A stretch of 64,000 nucleotides of DNA from Alphaproteobacteria bacterium (GCA_019241645.1 JAFAWQ010000016.1:1-64000), one strand, 5' to 3'. Positions 36,457-47,552 are shown, counted from the first letter of the stretch. The notes: generated from the letters alone by a model not told the origin. Numbers and translations are program-made.

Positions 36457-38862
36457 CTAATTGACCAGAGTAAGAGCGAGCGGACGCTCATCGCTGCGGC
36501 CGCGATCGTCGACCACTCGCACGCGATATCCCCCCGCCGCCGGCGCTCGCCAGTAAAGCGTCTCGCCGGGTGCGGTACGGCCCGCATAGGCCTTATCCAC
36601 AAACCAGTAGAGCGCATGCGTATCGGCATCGGCAACCGCATTCAGGGCAACGGGTTGTGGACCACCCTGCACAAGCCGCATCGCGTAGGCGCTGGCACGG
36701 GAAGGCGAGGTAATCTGCGGCCCGGCCCCCTGCCAAACCTCAGTATTGCCGCAGGTCGGATTCTGGGGAGGCTTGCGGCGCGGGATTCCCGCCTGCGTGA
36801 ACACATCGGCAAGATTCGAAGGCCAGAACTCAAAGATCTCTTCATGCACGCGCTTTCCTGCGTAAGGCGGACATACGGCCAAGCCCGTGTCGTCGGCGAT
36901 CATGACAGGACGATGCACCGTGCTCATGCGGATCGGCGATTTGCCCGGAATGAACCAGGTGTAGCCCGTTTGCGGGCACCAGCGGTTTGGAAGGTCGCCG
37001 CTTGCGAGACAGATTTCCACACGTTTCACGCCCGGCGGCGGACGCAAGTCAGGTTCGGGAAGAGCCGGGTTTTCCTCTCGCACCGCATCGACGATCTGGA
37101 AAAACAGCGGCGCGGCGGCGTCCACGCCCACGAAAGCAGAATTGCCCGAGCCATCGAAGTTTCCCACCCACACGACCAGGACATATGGCCCGAATATTCC
37201 AGCGGTCCAAGCATCTCGAAAAGCCCACGAGGTTCCCGTCTTCCAATAGACCGGCAGATGCACCGGCTGCGCGCCCGTTGTCTCGTCCGGGCGTACATGT
37301 TCTCCAAGCGCGTTCAGCACCATGAAACTCGCTTCCGCGCTGAGGAGTTTGGTTCCCGCCGTTTGCTGTTCCGAAATGCGGAAGCGCAACGGCTTCAGCA
37401 CACCATGATTTGCCAGCATCGCATAGAGCGCCGCAATCTCCTGCATGCTGATCTCGCCCCCGCCAAGCACGAGCGCAAGGCCATAATGTTCCTCGCTTGC
37501 CAGATGGCCGACACCCGCGCCTTGCAGGAACTGGTAGAAACTTGGCGAGTGCAACTGCGCCGCCACCCACACCGCCGGAATGTTGCGGCTGCGGTTCAAT
37601 GCATCCGTTGCCGTGATGGGGCCAAGAAATCGTCCATCGAAGTTTTCCGGCGTGTAAGGCCCGAACGCTGTTGGCACATCACGCAGCACAGTCTCTGGAT
37701 GCAACACACCCTGATCGAACCCCAGCCCGTAGATGAACGGCTTCAACGTCGAGCCCGGCGAGCGGCGGGCCATTGTTCCGTTCACCTGCCCTGCCAACTC
37801 CTTGTCGAAATAATCGGCGGAGCCGATCAGCGCCTTTACGGCCATGTCACGCGTATCCACGAGCACTGCGGAGGCATTGCGAATGCCGCTGTCGCTGTTG
37901 CGGGTAATATAACGGCCGATTTGCCGTTCGAGCAGGCGCTGAATATCGAGATCCAGAGTCGTATCGAGGCGGGAATCGGTATGTTCGCCTGCGAACCGCT
38001 GCATTCTGACAATCTGCTCCACCGCGTGCGGCGCTTCGAAGGGGAGCGCAGACGCTGGATGCATGGTCAGCGGCAAAGCGAGCAGCGATTTCATAGTCGC
38101 ATCATCCTCGGGATGCAAAGGCAGCCAACGTGCGTACAGGCGGTTGCGCGAGGCAGTGAGGCGGCGGTTTATCCGTTCACTGATCGCCGATGAACCGCGC
38201 CGCACGAAGCGCCCGGGATTCTGGGGGATGACGGCGAGTGCAAGCGCCTCGGGCAAACTCAATCGGAGCGCCGGCTTGTCAAAATAAATGAGGCTGGCGG
38301 CGCCTACGCCTTCGACATTTCCGCCGTACGGGGCATCGTTCAGATACGCTTCCAGAATTTGCCGCTTCGAATAGAACAACTCGAGCTGGACGGCGCGGAC
38401 GATCTGCTTGAGTTTGCCTGCAGGCGTGCGGGTGTTCAGGGACCACAGAAGGCGCGCGAGCTGCATGGTAATCGTGGAGCCGCCCTGACGGTTACCGTGC
38501 CGCACATACGTCGCCCATACGCCGCGTGCGAGAGCATAAGGACTGAACCCCGGATGCCACCAGAACCAGCCATCCTCGTGCAGCAAAACAGCCTGCACAA
38601 GCTGCGGCGCCATCTTGTTCAGCGGCAGCCACAGGCGATACCGGTCATCACTTGCAAGGACAAGACGGAGCAGACGACCCCGATCATCATACACAGCGAC
38701 AGAAGTCGGCCTCCAGTCCTTCAGCAGCGGATGCGGCCACAATCGAATTCCGATCAGAACCGCGAAAAGCAGCAGCAAGCCCGCGAACCAGTTCTGTGCC
38801 CGCGCAAGTCCGTGCGCCCCGATGCGGAGAATGCGATGTAGCGCGGACGGAATACGCGTCAC
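36457..38862 (-). CDS. pbpC: Penicillin-binding protein 1C (transglycosylase + transpeptidase-like)
   Basis: The product of about 801 residues has an N-terminal membrane helix (AQNWFAGLLLLFAVLIGIRLW), a glycosyltransferase family 51 domain ('LLHEDGWFWWHPGFSP' with the catalytic Glu, 'RQGGSTITMQLARLL'), and a transpeptidase domain with 'RRSPGSTLKPFIYGLGFD' (SxxK serine) and 'YWKTGTSWAFRDAW' (KTG). The C-terminal 'BiPBP_C'-type region contains 'GLAVCPPYAGK'. It is coupled to the alpha-2-macroglobulin gene, as in Escherichia coli yfhM-pbpC. I start at GTG 38862, with AGGA seven bases upstream; a GTG at 38883 would overlap the preceding stop. It builds or repairs peptidoglycan at the inner membrane. 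Confidence 0.92.
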   Translation of the reverse strand: MTRIPSALHRILRIGAHGLARAQNWFAGLLLLFAVLIGIRLWPHPLLKDWRPTSVAVYDDRGRLLRLVLASDDRYRLWLPLNKMAPQLVQAVLLHEDGWFWWHPGFSPYALARGVWATYVRHGNRQGGSTITMQLARLLWSLNTRTPAGKLKQIVRAVQLELFYSKRQILEAYLNDAPYGGNVEGVGAASLIYFDKPALRLSLPEALALAVIPQNPGRFVRRGSSAISERINRRLTASRNRLYARWLPLHPEDDATMKSLLALPLTMHPASALPFEAPHAVEQIVRMQRFAGEHTDSRLDTTLDLDIQRLLERQIGRYITRNSDSGIRNASAVLVDTRDMAVKALIGSADYFDKELAGQVNGTMARRSPGSTLKPFIYGLGFDQGVLHPETVLRDVPTAFGPYTPENFDGRFLGPITATDALNRSRNIPAVWVAAQLHSPSFYQFLQGAGVGHLASEEHYGLALVLGGGEISMQEIAALYAMLANHGVLKPLRFRISEQQTAGTKLLSAEASFMVLNALGEHVRPDETTGAQPVHLPVYWKTGTSWAFRDAWTAGIFGPYVLVVWVGNFDGSGNSAFVGVDAAAPLFFQIVDAVREENPALPEPDLRPPPGVKRVEICLASGDLPNRWCPQTGYTWFIPGKSPIRMSTVHRPVMIADDTGLAVCPPYAGKRVHEEIFEFWPSNLADVFTQAGIPRRKPPQNPTCGNTEVWQGAGPQITSPSRASAYAMRLVQGGPQPVALNAVADADTHALYWFVDKAYAGRTAPGETLYWRAPAAGGYRVRVVDDRGRSDERPLALTLVN

Positions 38863-38872
38863 GGTCGCTGTC

Positions 38873-41800
38873 CTAATGCACACGCACCACGGTCAGCGCC
38901 TGCCCGCCCGGCGCGCGCGCCTGGACGCGCCGGTCATACATCGACTCCGCGTATGCCGGAGGCACCATGAACTTGCCCGACGCGCTTGCCTTGATGCGAT
39001 AGACGAATTCCCTCACATCGGACGTGGCAGAGCCATAGATCAGCACGCGGTCCTCGCGAATATCCGTGTACACCGGGTTCCAGGTCGAGCCGGGGGCCCG
39101 AAGCGAAGCGCCGTTCCCGCCCGGTCGTTGCAACACCGGATCGAAGCCGCCGGGCAGCAGATCGACGATGACCACGTCGTTTACGCCCTTTTGACCCGTC
39201 GCACGAATTTTCACGTGCACATCGATCTCCTGTCCTGGCGTGACACTGCCCAAGGCAGCATTTTTCGTATCCGTATAATCGCGTACAATCTCCAATCCGC
39301 TCTTGATCGTGGTTGTGGGCGTGTCGCGGTCGTAACCAGCCTGATCGAGTACCGCCCACGCGGGTTGGTCGCTTGCGTCCGTGAACCGCAGCCCCGTCGC
39401 CAAAGAACTCCAGCTGCCTGCCTGCAACAGATTATTCTGTGGGCTGGAAACCAGTTTCGCGGCCGCGCCGTTTCGAACTTCCTCAATGCGCAATTTGTCG
39501 AGCGCCGCCGTACTCGTCCGCGCGTACGTGTCGAGGGCCAAAAGTGTCATGGAGGCCGAAAGTGTGTTGAACTCGTGGCGCTGCAGCGGCCCGGCGACGT
39601 TCTCCAGCACGCGGGGTGACAACATTTTCGCGCGTTGCGGAAAATGCTTCCCCAAGAGATACAAAACGGTCGTATCGCGGATTAGCGGATCTTCGTAGTA
39701 TCTGAACCAGTAGGGCTCTCTATCCACATTTCGCTCAAGCGTGCGCTGGAGCGGATCAATCAATGCGCTCGCTTGCCGGTCCTGTTTCAGCAGTTGGTAC
39801 GAAGCCGCAAGCCAGGCAGCGGACAGATCATTCCGCCACGCCTTTGGGTAAGCGTCCTGCAGCCGCTTTTGTACGCCGGCGAGTTGGTTGGTGGTTATGT
39901 TGCCCTGCCGCGTCAGCAGATACACGGCATAGGCGCGCTGCCGCACCTCTTCCAGCGTGGCGAGGGTTTCGTCGGCGGCGAGCTGCTGCAGATAACGATC
40001 GCCGTCGTCGATCATCTGGTTTGGAACGGATGCTCCGCGATCTCTCGCTTCAAGCAGGAAGTGCACTGCATACGCCGAAATAAACGGATCTGGCTCCGGC
40101 GTCGCGCTCCACACACCAAAGCCGCCACGGGCGTTCTGCCGCGAGCGCAGGACGTCGATCTGTGCCGCCAGCGCGTCCCAGCCTTTTGGGCGTCCACTGC
40201 CAAGTCCCGGCTCAAGCGCGCGCGCAAACGCTGGTATCGAACTCCACTTATCCGCAACCAGTCGCGGCATCGCGGCGCTGATGATCTGCTCGCTGCAGTA
40301 GTTGTCGTAGTTCACCAGCCAGCTTGTCAGGCCCTGTGCCAGCACCAGCGGCACGGTCGAGAAGGTGGCCTCTCGGCGGCTGTAGGGCGCGTAGAGATTT
40401 CGCAGTCCGGCTATAACCTTCATGCCACCAGGGGACACGCGCGCGATGTCGATCTGGGTGCGGTACGCCGAGGCTGGCCGCACGGAAATATCGATCCGCT
40501 GCGAAGCCGATTTGTTTCCATAGCTCGCCACGAAAGACAGCGCGCCGGAACCCAACGCTTGCGTGGCGCGCACGCGAAACGTCACTACGCCCTCGTGCAT
40601 GGCGGCGAGGGTGATCTTTTGCGCGTTTCCACCCACTACCTGCAACTGCGGGCCGGTCCTCAGCTGCACCGTCACTGGCACCTGTTGGTTGCCCGTCCCG
40701 CTCAAATTGTTCGAGACGCCGACGCCGACATCAGCCTCATCCCCCGGCGCCAGCGTTGTCGGCGCGTCCGGCGAAAGCACGAAGTCGCCGCGCACAGTGG
40801 TCCCGCCTTCTGCCGTGCCGATCAGCTGTGCCGACACCGCGACCGCCATCACATGCAGCTTGCCGTGGAAATAATCCGGCACAGTATACCGGAAGTCCCG
40901 CGTGCCATCGACGTCGACGATACCCGACCAATAGACGACGGGCGCGTCGCGGCGACGCTTGAATGGATTGAGTTGCCGACCGAGGGCGTCGCCGTTATCG
41001 CCGCCGGGCGCGGCCAATGCCATCAGCTTTTTGAAGTCGGGCAGGATCAGGTCGAGGATCTGCCCTGTCTGTACCTGCAACATGCGCTTGCGGAAGAAAA
41101 ACGCGAGCGGATCGCCCAATTTGTAGTGGGCAACCTGCAGGATTCCTTCGTCGACAGCGAACAGCACTGCCTTGGTCGGACGGCCTGCCGTCAGACGAAA
41201 CGTGGCGGCCTCGCCGGGCTTTACCAATTCCGGCGCTTCGATGTGGAGCGGATTGCGCCGCGCATCCACGTTTACGGAAAACGGGGCCACGCCATAGCTG
41301 AGCGGACTCATGAAGATTTCGTCCGAGGAAGGGTCGCGGATGTATTGGACATTCACGTAGCCGCTTCCCTCGAAGCCGGCGGGTACGGTGATGTGCTGCA
41401 CGGAGTTCGTCGTGGCCGCGTTGAACCAAGCATGCGCGTACACTTTGTCGCGTTCGATGGTGATGAGGCCGCTGCCGGCATAGGGTGCACGAAGGGAAAT
41501 TTCTATCGGCTCGCCAGGCGCGTAATCCTCCTTGTTGAGCTTGATCTGCAGCTCCGCATTACGCTCCAGCGAACGCGAGAGATTGGCTTGGCCGGTCACG
41601 GAGTACTCGATCCGGTTCACCGCCTGCTCTCCCCACCTAATGACCAGCGCGTAGTCGCCGGGCTTCTCCGTCGGCAGCGCGTAGTCCATGCCGCCTGCCG
41701 GAATGGTTAGGGCCGTGGCGCTGATCGGTATTTCCTTGAGGCGGGACTCATATTTGTAGACGCCGGACTCCTGTTTCGTCAGCACCGACACATACCGGCG

Positions 41801-44764
41801 TTCGATCAGCTGAGCCCGCAAATTCGACAGCGGAATAGACGCGGCATGCGGATCGATGGCGATGAGATGCACACCGCGGGCACTGCCGCGCTTGATGTAG
41901 GAAAGGTCGTCGGTGGATTTATAGCCCACCAGCCAGGCGTTGCGCGAGACCAGCGTGTCCGCTGTAGCGGCCACGTTCCGGCCGCCCTCCGCTTCGTAGA
42001 CTTTGGTAAGAAACGCAAGGCGGTAGGTCGCGTCGGCATACTTCTTCAGGTCGAGATCGAATTCGGCGTGGCCCTTGTCGTTGGTGCGGCTGTCCTGAAG
42101 CTTCGTGGTGTAGCCCTCTTTCGCGTGACGCACATCGTAGAACTGGTAGTCCGGCCATTTGCGGAAAGCGGGAAAACTCGGGTTGAGGGTCAGCGTGGCT
42201 TCCACGCGGCGGTTCGCAGCCGGCGTGCCGAAAAGATTCCGCGCGTCGACAAGGCCCTTGAGCCCGTCGGGCCTTACCCAGCCCTCGGCGATATGCGCCG
42301 ACAGGCTCGCGTCCACCTTCATGCTGTCCGGCAGGAACTCCTTGACGGAAACCGTGGTGGACCCGATCGAGCGTTCCTCGGTGTCCTTGCCCACAATATA
42401 GAGATTGACCGCCCAGGTGCCCGTTGGCGCGGCTTCCGTAGTCGTGTAGTCGATCGCCGTAAAGCCGGTAGCATCGACCGACACCGGCATCTTCTTCACA
42501 GTGAGGCCGCGCGCATCAACAATTTCCGCCTGCAGCGGCACGCCGGCAGGACTTTGCGCCCAGTTCGCCGTGCGCACCACGATTCCGATGTGCATCAAAT
42601 CGCCGGGCCGGTAGATGCCGCGGTCCGAGAACAGGTAAGCGGACAACTCGCCCTCGGTTTCCGGATTGACCTCGCCGCCGGTGTCGAAACGCGAGTAATC
42701 GAGCCTGCGATCCCGACCATCGATTGGCAGAAACGACAGGTCGTCTCCCTTCCGCACAATGTACATGACCGGACGTTTTTCGTGTTCCAGCCCTTTGAGT
42801 GTTGGGAAGTGCGCGGCCCCGCCAGCGGTGCTGGTCTCGCTGTAGAGCGTCTCGCCATTCACCGCGACGACGGACACGGCCGCTCCCTCCACGGGTTGGC
42901 CGGTGCGGATAGACTGCACGAAAAGATCCCGGCTGCCATCAAGCGCGCGCTTGGCGATCATGCCGAGATCGGTGATGACGATCAGCCGGGTGTCCGATGG
43001 GGCATCCGCCTCGCTTGACGACTCTTCTTCAGATTCCTCTCCGTCCTCTGTCTCCGTGGGGTTCTCCGCATTGGGATTGTAGGCGGAAAGATGCAGCAGG
43101 AAGACGCCGCGCCGTCCCTCCTTCAAGTACTGGCCGAGATCAACGCCCTCGTAATGCGCTTCACCCGGTGCCACAGGTGGGAATGATCGCGCATCCCGGA
43201 ACCGCTCCACGATATGGTCTTCGCTGAATCCTGAAAATTCAGGATGACTGAAGCTGCCATCGTTAAGACTTACCAGATGCTGCAGCTGTTCGGGCAACAC
43301 TCGCCCTATCTCCAGTTGCATTCCGCGCAGATTGCGTGCGACGACTGAGATGCGGCGATCGCCGCTCATCGAAAGCAGAGAACCATCAGCCATGAAGCGC
43401 AGAAGCTTCGGATAGTCCGGCACGGTAAAGGCGCGGACATCCGCCTTACCCAAAATATATCCGCCGAACGATTTGATCCCGGGCGCAAAGCGCACATATA
43501 CCCGCTGTCCAGGTTCGGCGTGATACTTGAAGCTCTGCAGTTCGGCGTACTCCTGTTCCGTCGGCACGGGAAAAAGCTTCAGCGCCTGCGAATGCCGCAG
43601 GACGTCCTCACTCACCTCGCCGGTGTCCCATTCGTAGGGTGGCGCATCCGCCGCCTGCTTCACACCGGACTTGCGCTTCGGCAGCACCCAAGCTTTGGCG
43701 GAGGCAACCAACTCGCTACTTCGCACGGCGTCGGTAAGATTGGTGACAAGCACCTGTTCGGGTTCATATTTATCGTTGTCCACCAACGTTGGTTTCACGT
43801 CGGTCAGTTTTAGGCTGTAGAGTCCCGGTACGCGCACGGAAACGTGCACGGGCGAAGCTGTGCCGTCGCCACCGCGCACGGTGCGCACGCCGGCGGCCAG
43901 GGTGAGCGTCACGGTATCGTCGTCCCGCGGCAGCTCGAGCGGCTGGGAATGAACCCACGCCTGAAGCTTTGCTGCGTCGTAAGCGAGCGTGAATTTCAGC
44001 GCTGTCGCGTATTTGCCGTCGCGGCCGCGGAGCGCCAGTGAAACGCGCTTTTCCAACTGCGCCGGATCGACAGGATAGTTGAAGGCAAGCGGCATGATGG
44101 TTTTCTTGGCGGTCGGCCGCTGAGGGTCCTGATAGAACTCCCCCTTCCCCGCCGTGACGGCGAATACCGGGACTAAGAAATCAAGATGATCGTCCGCGAG
44201 CAGAACATGAGGCGCGAAGGCTTGCTGTACGTCGAACCGCACGGAAACCTTCGCACCTACAGGCCAGTCCGCGGCCGGCATGAACCGCAAGGTGCGATCA
44301 TCTACCCACGTCCACGTACCCTTCAGCACGGGGTCCATGGCGATGCCGCGAATGGCGGTCTTGCCGACCCGCTCGATAGGCGCCGCGGAGCCTGAGAATT
44401 TCACCTCGACGGGATGGACGACAACGGTCGGCGTGCCGTCCAGCTTTTCGTAATCCGTGACAGCCGGTCCGTGCGCCGCGAAGGTGATGCGCGGCGGTTC
44501 CGGAGGATGCGGCCGGTGCAGGTACCACTGCCATCCAGCCCAACTTGCAACCGCGAGCGCCACTACGGCTACGGCGCCGACGCCATATTCTTTCGGACGC
44601 TGGCGCAATTCTGCGGCCGTGACGCCAACCCAAGGTGGCCGCGACCACGACCAGGAGCCGAACACCGGCCGCGACACGGCGCCCAGTGCAGCAAAAAACC
44701 TCCCCGCCAAGCGCGCGCCCTGCGCCGGCAGTGCCATCAGAAATCGCATCAGGTCCAAATTCAC
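38873..44764 (-). CDS. Bacterial alpha-2-macroglobulin (YfhM-like) with thioester
   Basis: The 1963-residue protein has an N-terminal membrane anchor or signal helix (about 50-70, VGAVAVVALAVASWAGWQWYL) and the long MG-domain chain of bacterial alpha-2-macroglobulins. The thioester motif 'YDNYCSEQIISA' is present (Cys1490), followed by the alpha/alpha toroid helices. The family traps and inhibits proteases in the periplasm, and pairs with PBP1C, encoded next. A bait region before the thioester domain cannot be defined by eye. GTG 44764 is the start of the open frame but its ribosome site is poor; ATG 44749 is another choice. The gap to the upstream Rieske gene is 153 bases. Confidence 0.92.
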   Translation of the reverse strand: MNLDLMRFLMALPAQGARLAGRFFAALGAVSRPVFGSWSWSRPPWVGVTAAELRQRPKEYGVGAVAVVALAVASWAGWQWYLHRPHPPEPPRITFAAHGPAVTDYEKLDGTPTVVVHPVEVKFSGSAAPIERVGKTAIRGIAMDPVLKGTWTWVDDRTLRFMPAADWPVGAKVSVRFDVQQAFAPHVLLADDHLDFLVPVFAVTAGKGEFYQDPQRPTAKKTIMPLAFNYPVDPAQLEKRVSLALRGRDGKYATALKFTLAYDAAKLQAWVHSQPLELPRDDDTVTLTLAAGVRTVRGGDGTASPVHVSVRVPGLYSLKLTDVKPTLVDNDKYEPEQVLVTNLTDAVRSSELVASAKAWVLPKRKSGVKQAADAPPYEWDTGEVSEDVLRHSQALKLFPVPTEQEYAELQSFKYHAEPGQRVYVRFAPGIKSFGGYILGKADVRAFTVPDYPKLLRFMADGSLLSMSGDRRISVVARNLRGMQLEIGRVLPEQLQHLVSLNDGSFSHPEFSGFSEDHIVERFRDARSFPPVAPGEAHYEGVDLGQYLKEGRRGVFLLHLSAYNPNAENPTETEDGEESEEESSSEADAPSDTRLIVITDLGMIAKRALDGSRDLFVQSIRTGQPVEGAAVSVVAVNGETLYSETSTAGGAAHFPTLKGLEHEKRPVMYIVRKGDDLSFLPIDGRDRRLDYSRFDTGGEVNPETEGELSAYLFSDRGIYRPGDLMHIGIVVRTANWAQSPAGVPLQAEIVDARGLTVKKMPVSVDATGFTAIDYTTTEAAPTGTWAVNLYIVGKDTEERSIGSTTVSVKEFLPDSMKVDASLSAHIAEGWVRPDGLKGLVDARNLFGTPAANRRVEATLTLNPSFPAFRKWPDYQFYDVRHAKEGYTTKLQDSRTNDKGHAEFDLDLKKYADATYRLAFLTKVYEAEGGRNVAATADTLVSRNAWLVGYKSTDDLSYIKRGSARGVHLIAIDPHAASIPLSNLRAQLIERRYVSVLTKQESGVYKYESRLKEIPISATALTIPAGGMDYALPTEKPGDYALVIRWGEQAVNRIEYSVTGQANLSRSLERNAELQIKLNKEDYAPGEPIEISLRAPYAGSGLITIERDKVYAHAWFNAATTNSVQHITVPAGFEGSGYVNVQYIRDPSSDEIFMSPLSYGVAPFSVNVDARRNPLHIEAPELVKPGEAATFRLTAGRPTKAVLFAVDEGILQVAHYKLGDPLAFFFRKRMLQVQTGQILDLILPDFKKLMALAAPGGDNGDALGRQLNPFKRRRDAPVVYWSGIVDVDGTRDFRYTVPDYFHGKLHVMAVAVSAQLIGTAEGGTTVRGDFVLSPDAPTTLAPGDEADVGVGVSNNLSGTGNQQVPVTVQLRTGPQLQVVGGNAQKITLAAMHEGVVTFRVRATQALGSGALSFVASYGNKSASQRIDISVRPASAYRTQIDIARVSPGGMKVIAGLRNLYAPYSRREATFSTVPLVLAQGLTSWLVNYDNYCSEQIISAAMPRLVADKWSSIPAFARALEPGLGSGRPKGWDALAAQIDVLRSRQNARGGFGVWSATPEPDPFISAYAVHFLLEARDRGASVPNQMIDDGDRYLQQLAADETLATLEEVRQRAYAVYLLTRQGNITTNQLAGVQKRLQDAYPKAWRNDLSAAWLAASYQLLKQDRQASALIDPLQRTLERNVDREPYWFRYYEDPLIRDTTVLYLLGKHFPQRAKMLSPRVLENVAGPLQRHEFNTLSASMTLLALDTYARTSTAALDKLRIEEVRNGAAAKLVSSPQNNLLQAGSWSSLATGLRFTDASDQPAWAVLDQAGYDRDTPTTTIKSGLEIVRDYTDTKNAALGSVTPGQEIDVHVKIRATGQKGVNDVVIVDLLPGGFDPVLQRPGGNGASLRAPGSTWNPVYTDIREDRVLIYGSATSDVREFVYRIKASASGKFMVPPAYAESMYDRRVQARAPGGQALTVVRVH

Positions 44765-44917
44765 CCCTTCGAACAGGACAAGAGGTTCGTCCTATTCCGC
44801 CCACCGAACCGCCCCCAACGCAGCGGCAACCCAACCTGGCCTCATTCACGCGCAATCCGGCCGTCTCGTCCAGAGGCTTTCCCAATTATCCAAACTTCAA
44901 CCGGGAGTTTGCGGCGG

Positions 44918-46048
44918 TCAGTGGGAGTGTTCGAAGGCGGCGGCTGGAATTGCCTCACGCAGACGCCGAGCAAATGCGGCGAGGCAGACCTCGGACTTCG
45001 ACAATGGTCCGCTCTCGTAACTTGAGGACATCATCCCTGCCTGCACACGTGCGATCAGGGCCGTATCCTCGGCATTCACCTGCCGGTTGATGCGCCAGTT
45101 GAGGTAGCGTGCCGCGCGTACCTCGCGCCGCGTGTCTGGGCGAACATAAGCGATTTCCCGGATCAGGGTTTCCGTCGGCGAAACCGGCAGGAACTGCATG
45201 AAGTCGACCTGGTCGGGATAGATATCGAAAGCTAGGTTCGGCCACAGCCGATAATAGCTCCACAACCGCCGGCGATCTTCGCTCAAATGCTCGAAGACCG
45301 GCAGCAATTTTTGGTAGCTACTTTCCGTCCAATTGTTGGATGTGCGCTCCGTGATGCGGCCTTCCATCTTGTCGACCCAAGGCTGCGCCTCCAATCGATA
45401 GCTGCCGGCAAAGATTCGCGTCAGGCCCGGATGCGCCACAGGAATGTGCAGCCCGTCGCCGTAATTGTCCGCCACGTTTTTCCAGTTCACCGGGCGCGGA
45501 CGCAAGGTCACGCGTCCCTTCGGAACCAGCTGTTCGAAACCGTGCGGTGCGATTTCTTCGTCGTATGGCGCCATCATGTCGGCCACAGAAGGCAGGCCTG
45601 CCTCCATGCGCACGAAAATGAAGCCGCGCCAGATTTCCTGCTCGAGGGGAACAAGGCCGTAGCGGGCCTTCTCCAACGCTTCAAACCCCTGCCAGGGAGG
45701 CACAGACCTTAAAGAGCCATCAAGATCGTAGCTCCAGGCATGGTACGGGCAGACAAGACGGTGACCGCAATTGCCGCTGTCGCCGTCGGCTAGCCGCGAT
45801 GCCCGATGACGACAGACATTGTGGAAACTCCGCGCGACACCGTCGCTGCCGCGAACCGTGACAAAGCGTTCTCCGAGGATGTCGAGAGTATGATAATCGC
45901 CCCGGTGCGGAATGTCGCTGACGTGGCAAACGAGCTGCCAACTGCGCGCGAAAACGTACTGACGCTCGGCTTCGAAGAAGCCGGCGTCGCTATAGAGCCA
46001 CGCCGGCAGGCTATGCTCGGTGACTGCGGTCAGGTTTCTCTCGCTCAC
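44918..46048 (-). CDS. Rieske-type aromatic ring-hydroxylating oxygenase, alpha subunit
   Basis: The 376-residue protein carries a Rieske [2Fe-2S] site, 'CRHRASRLADGDSGNCG' plus 'CPYHAWSYDLDGSL', and a mononuclear iron site 'NVADNYGDGLHIPVAHPG' with two His and an upstream Asp. The length and the short gap between Rieske and catalytic parts resemble choline/carnitine monooxygenase-like oxygenases. The substrate is unknown. No beta subunit or reductase is next to it, so an electron donor must be supplied from elsewhere. It starts at GTG 46048 and diverges from asnS over 97 bases. Confidence 0.85.
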   Translation of the reverse strand: MSERNLTAVTEHSLPAWLYSDAGFFEAERQYVFARSWQLVCHVSDIPHRGDYHTLDILGERFVTVRGSDGVARSFHNVCRHRASRLADGDSGNCGHRLVCPYHAWSYDLDGSLRSVPPWQGFEALEKARYGLVPLEQEIWRGFIFVRMEAGLPSVADMMAPYDEEIAPHGFEQLVPKGRVTLRPRPVNWKNVADNYGDGLHIPVAHPGLTRIFAGSYRLEAQPWVDKMEGRITERTSNNWTESSYQKLLPVFEHLSEDRRRLWSYYRLWPNLAFDIYPDQVDFMQFLPVSPTETLIREIAYVRPDTRREVRAARYLNWRINRQVNAEDTALIARVQAGMMSSSYESGPLSKSEVCLAAFARRLREAIPAAAFEHSH

Positions 46049-46145
46049 CGCCGCAGCCTATAAGAACCAAGAGACTTTGGGGAGAGCCTGATAAGCCGGT
46101 TAAATTGCTAGACAAATTCCATCTGCCCCGATAGCTCTGACGGTC

Positions 46146-47552
46146 ATGAGCAATCCTGTGGTCAGCACCCGCGACATTCTGGCCGGCAACGTGCCGCAGG
46201 ATGCACCCGTCACCGTCAAAGGATGGGTGCGCACGCGCCGGGATTCGAAGGCAGGTATTTCGTTCATACAGCTGTCGGACGGTTCATCGCTTCACCCCGT
46301 ACAGTTGGTCGCCCCTAACACATTGCCGAATTTTGCCGACGCGATCCTGCGGCTCACCACAGGCTGTGCCGTAGAGGCGACAGGGATGATTGTTCCGTCG
46401 CCGGCAAAAGGCCAGCCGTTCGAGATGCAGGCAATGGCCATCGATGTCATCGGTTGGGTTGAACATCCGGACAGCTATCCGATTCAACCCAAGCCACACT
46501 CGCTGGAGTTCTTGCGCGATGTTGCGCATCTGAGGCCCCGAACGAATATCATAGCGGCCGCTACGCGCGTGCGGCACACTCTGGCGCAAGCGATCCATCG
46601 CTTTTTCGATGAGAACGGTTTCTACTGGATCAACACGCCAATCATCACCTCGTCGGATGCCGAAGGCGCGGGCGCCATGTTCCGCGTATCGACGCTCGAC
46701 CTCGCGAATCTGCCGCGCACCGCTGAAGGCGGAATCGACTTCAGCAAGGATTTCTTCGCACGCGAAGCCTTCCTGACCGTTTCCGGACAGCTGAACGTGG
46801 AAGCCTACTGCCTCGCGCTTTCCAAAGTGTACACTTTTGGACCGACCTTCCGCGCCGAGAATTCCAACACGAGCCGGCATCTCGCCGAATTCTGGATGAT
46901 CGAACCGGAAATCGCTTTCGCCGATCTCTCCGACAATGCGAGCCTGGCCGAACGATTGCTGAAGAACGCGTTCAAGACGCTGTTGCGCGAACGCGCCGAC
47001 GACATAGCCTTTTTCGACGAGCGTGTTGAGAAAGGACTCGCCGCCAAACTGGAGGGAATCATAAACTCAGAATTCGTGCGGATGGATTATGGCGAGGCCA
47101 TCAGGGTTCTTGAGCGGGCGAATGAGAAATTTGAGTTTCCTGTCAAATGGGGCGTCGATCTACAGTCCGAACACGAGCGATATCTGACGGAGAAACACGT
47201 CAAGAAGCCCGTGATCCTGATGAACTATCCGAAGGAAATTAAGGCCTTCTACATGCGGGCGAACGACGACGGCAAAACCGTCGCGGCGATGGATGTTCTT
47301 GTACCCGGCATCGGCGAGATCATTGGCGGGAGTCAGCGCGAGGAACGCCTCGGGGTTCTGGACGCTCGCATGACGGAATGCGGCATCGACAAGGAGCACT
47401 ACGCCTGGTACCGCGATCTTCGGCGTTACGGCACGGTGCCGCACGCTGGCTTCGGTCTCGGTTTTGAGCGCACCATCGCTTATGTCACAGGTCTCGCCAA
47501 TGTGCGCGACGCGATCCCGTTTCCGAGAACACCGGGCAACGCCCGGTATTGA
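46146..47552 (+). CDS. asnS: Asparaginyl-tRNA synthetase
   Basis: The 468-residue class II aminoacyl-tRNA synthetase has an N-terminal OB-fold anticodon-binding part ('[23 protein letters not shown]'), motif 2 '[20 protein letters not shown]' and motif 3 '[15 protein letters not shown]'. The length and '[11 protein letters not shown]' end match AsnS rather than AspS. It charges tRNA-Asn with asparagine, so the organism probably has a direct route rather than relying solely on GatCAB. It starts at ATG 46146. The 158 bases after it, towards the convergent glycosyltransferase gene, hold a seven-T run at about 47689 but no clear stem. Confidence 0.95.
   Translation: MSNPVVSTRDILAGNVPQDAPVTVKGWVRTRRDSKAGISFIQLSDGSSLHPVQLVAPNTLPNFADAILRLTTGCAVEATGMIVPSPAKGQPFEMQAMAIDVIGWVEHPDSYPIQPKPHSLEFLRDVAHLRPRTNIIAAATRVRHTLAQAIHRFFDENGFYWINTPIITSSDAEGAGAMFRVSTLDLANLPRTAEGGIDFSKDFFAREAFLTVSGQLNVEAYCLALSKVYTFGPTFRAENSNTSRHLAEFWMIEPEIAFADLSDNASLAERLLKNAFKTLLRERADDIAFFDERVEKGLAAKLEGIINSEFVRMDYGEAIRVLERANEKFEFPVKWGVDLQSEHERYLTEKHVKKPVILMNYPKEIKAFYMRANDDGKTVAAMDVLVPGIGEIIGGSQREERLGVLDARMTECGIDKEHYAWYRDLRRYGTVPHAGFGLGFERTIAYVTGLANVRDAIPFPRTPGNARY

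Noticed and set aside
36336..36641. N-terminal extension of the DsbA-NhaA frame
   Set aside because: It runs inside pbpC and gives basic, low-complexity sequence; GTG 36335 has a ribosome site.
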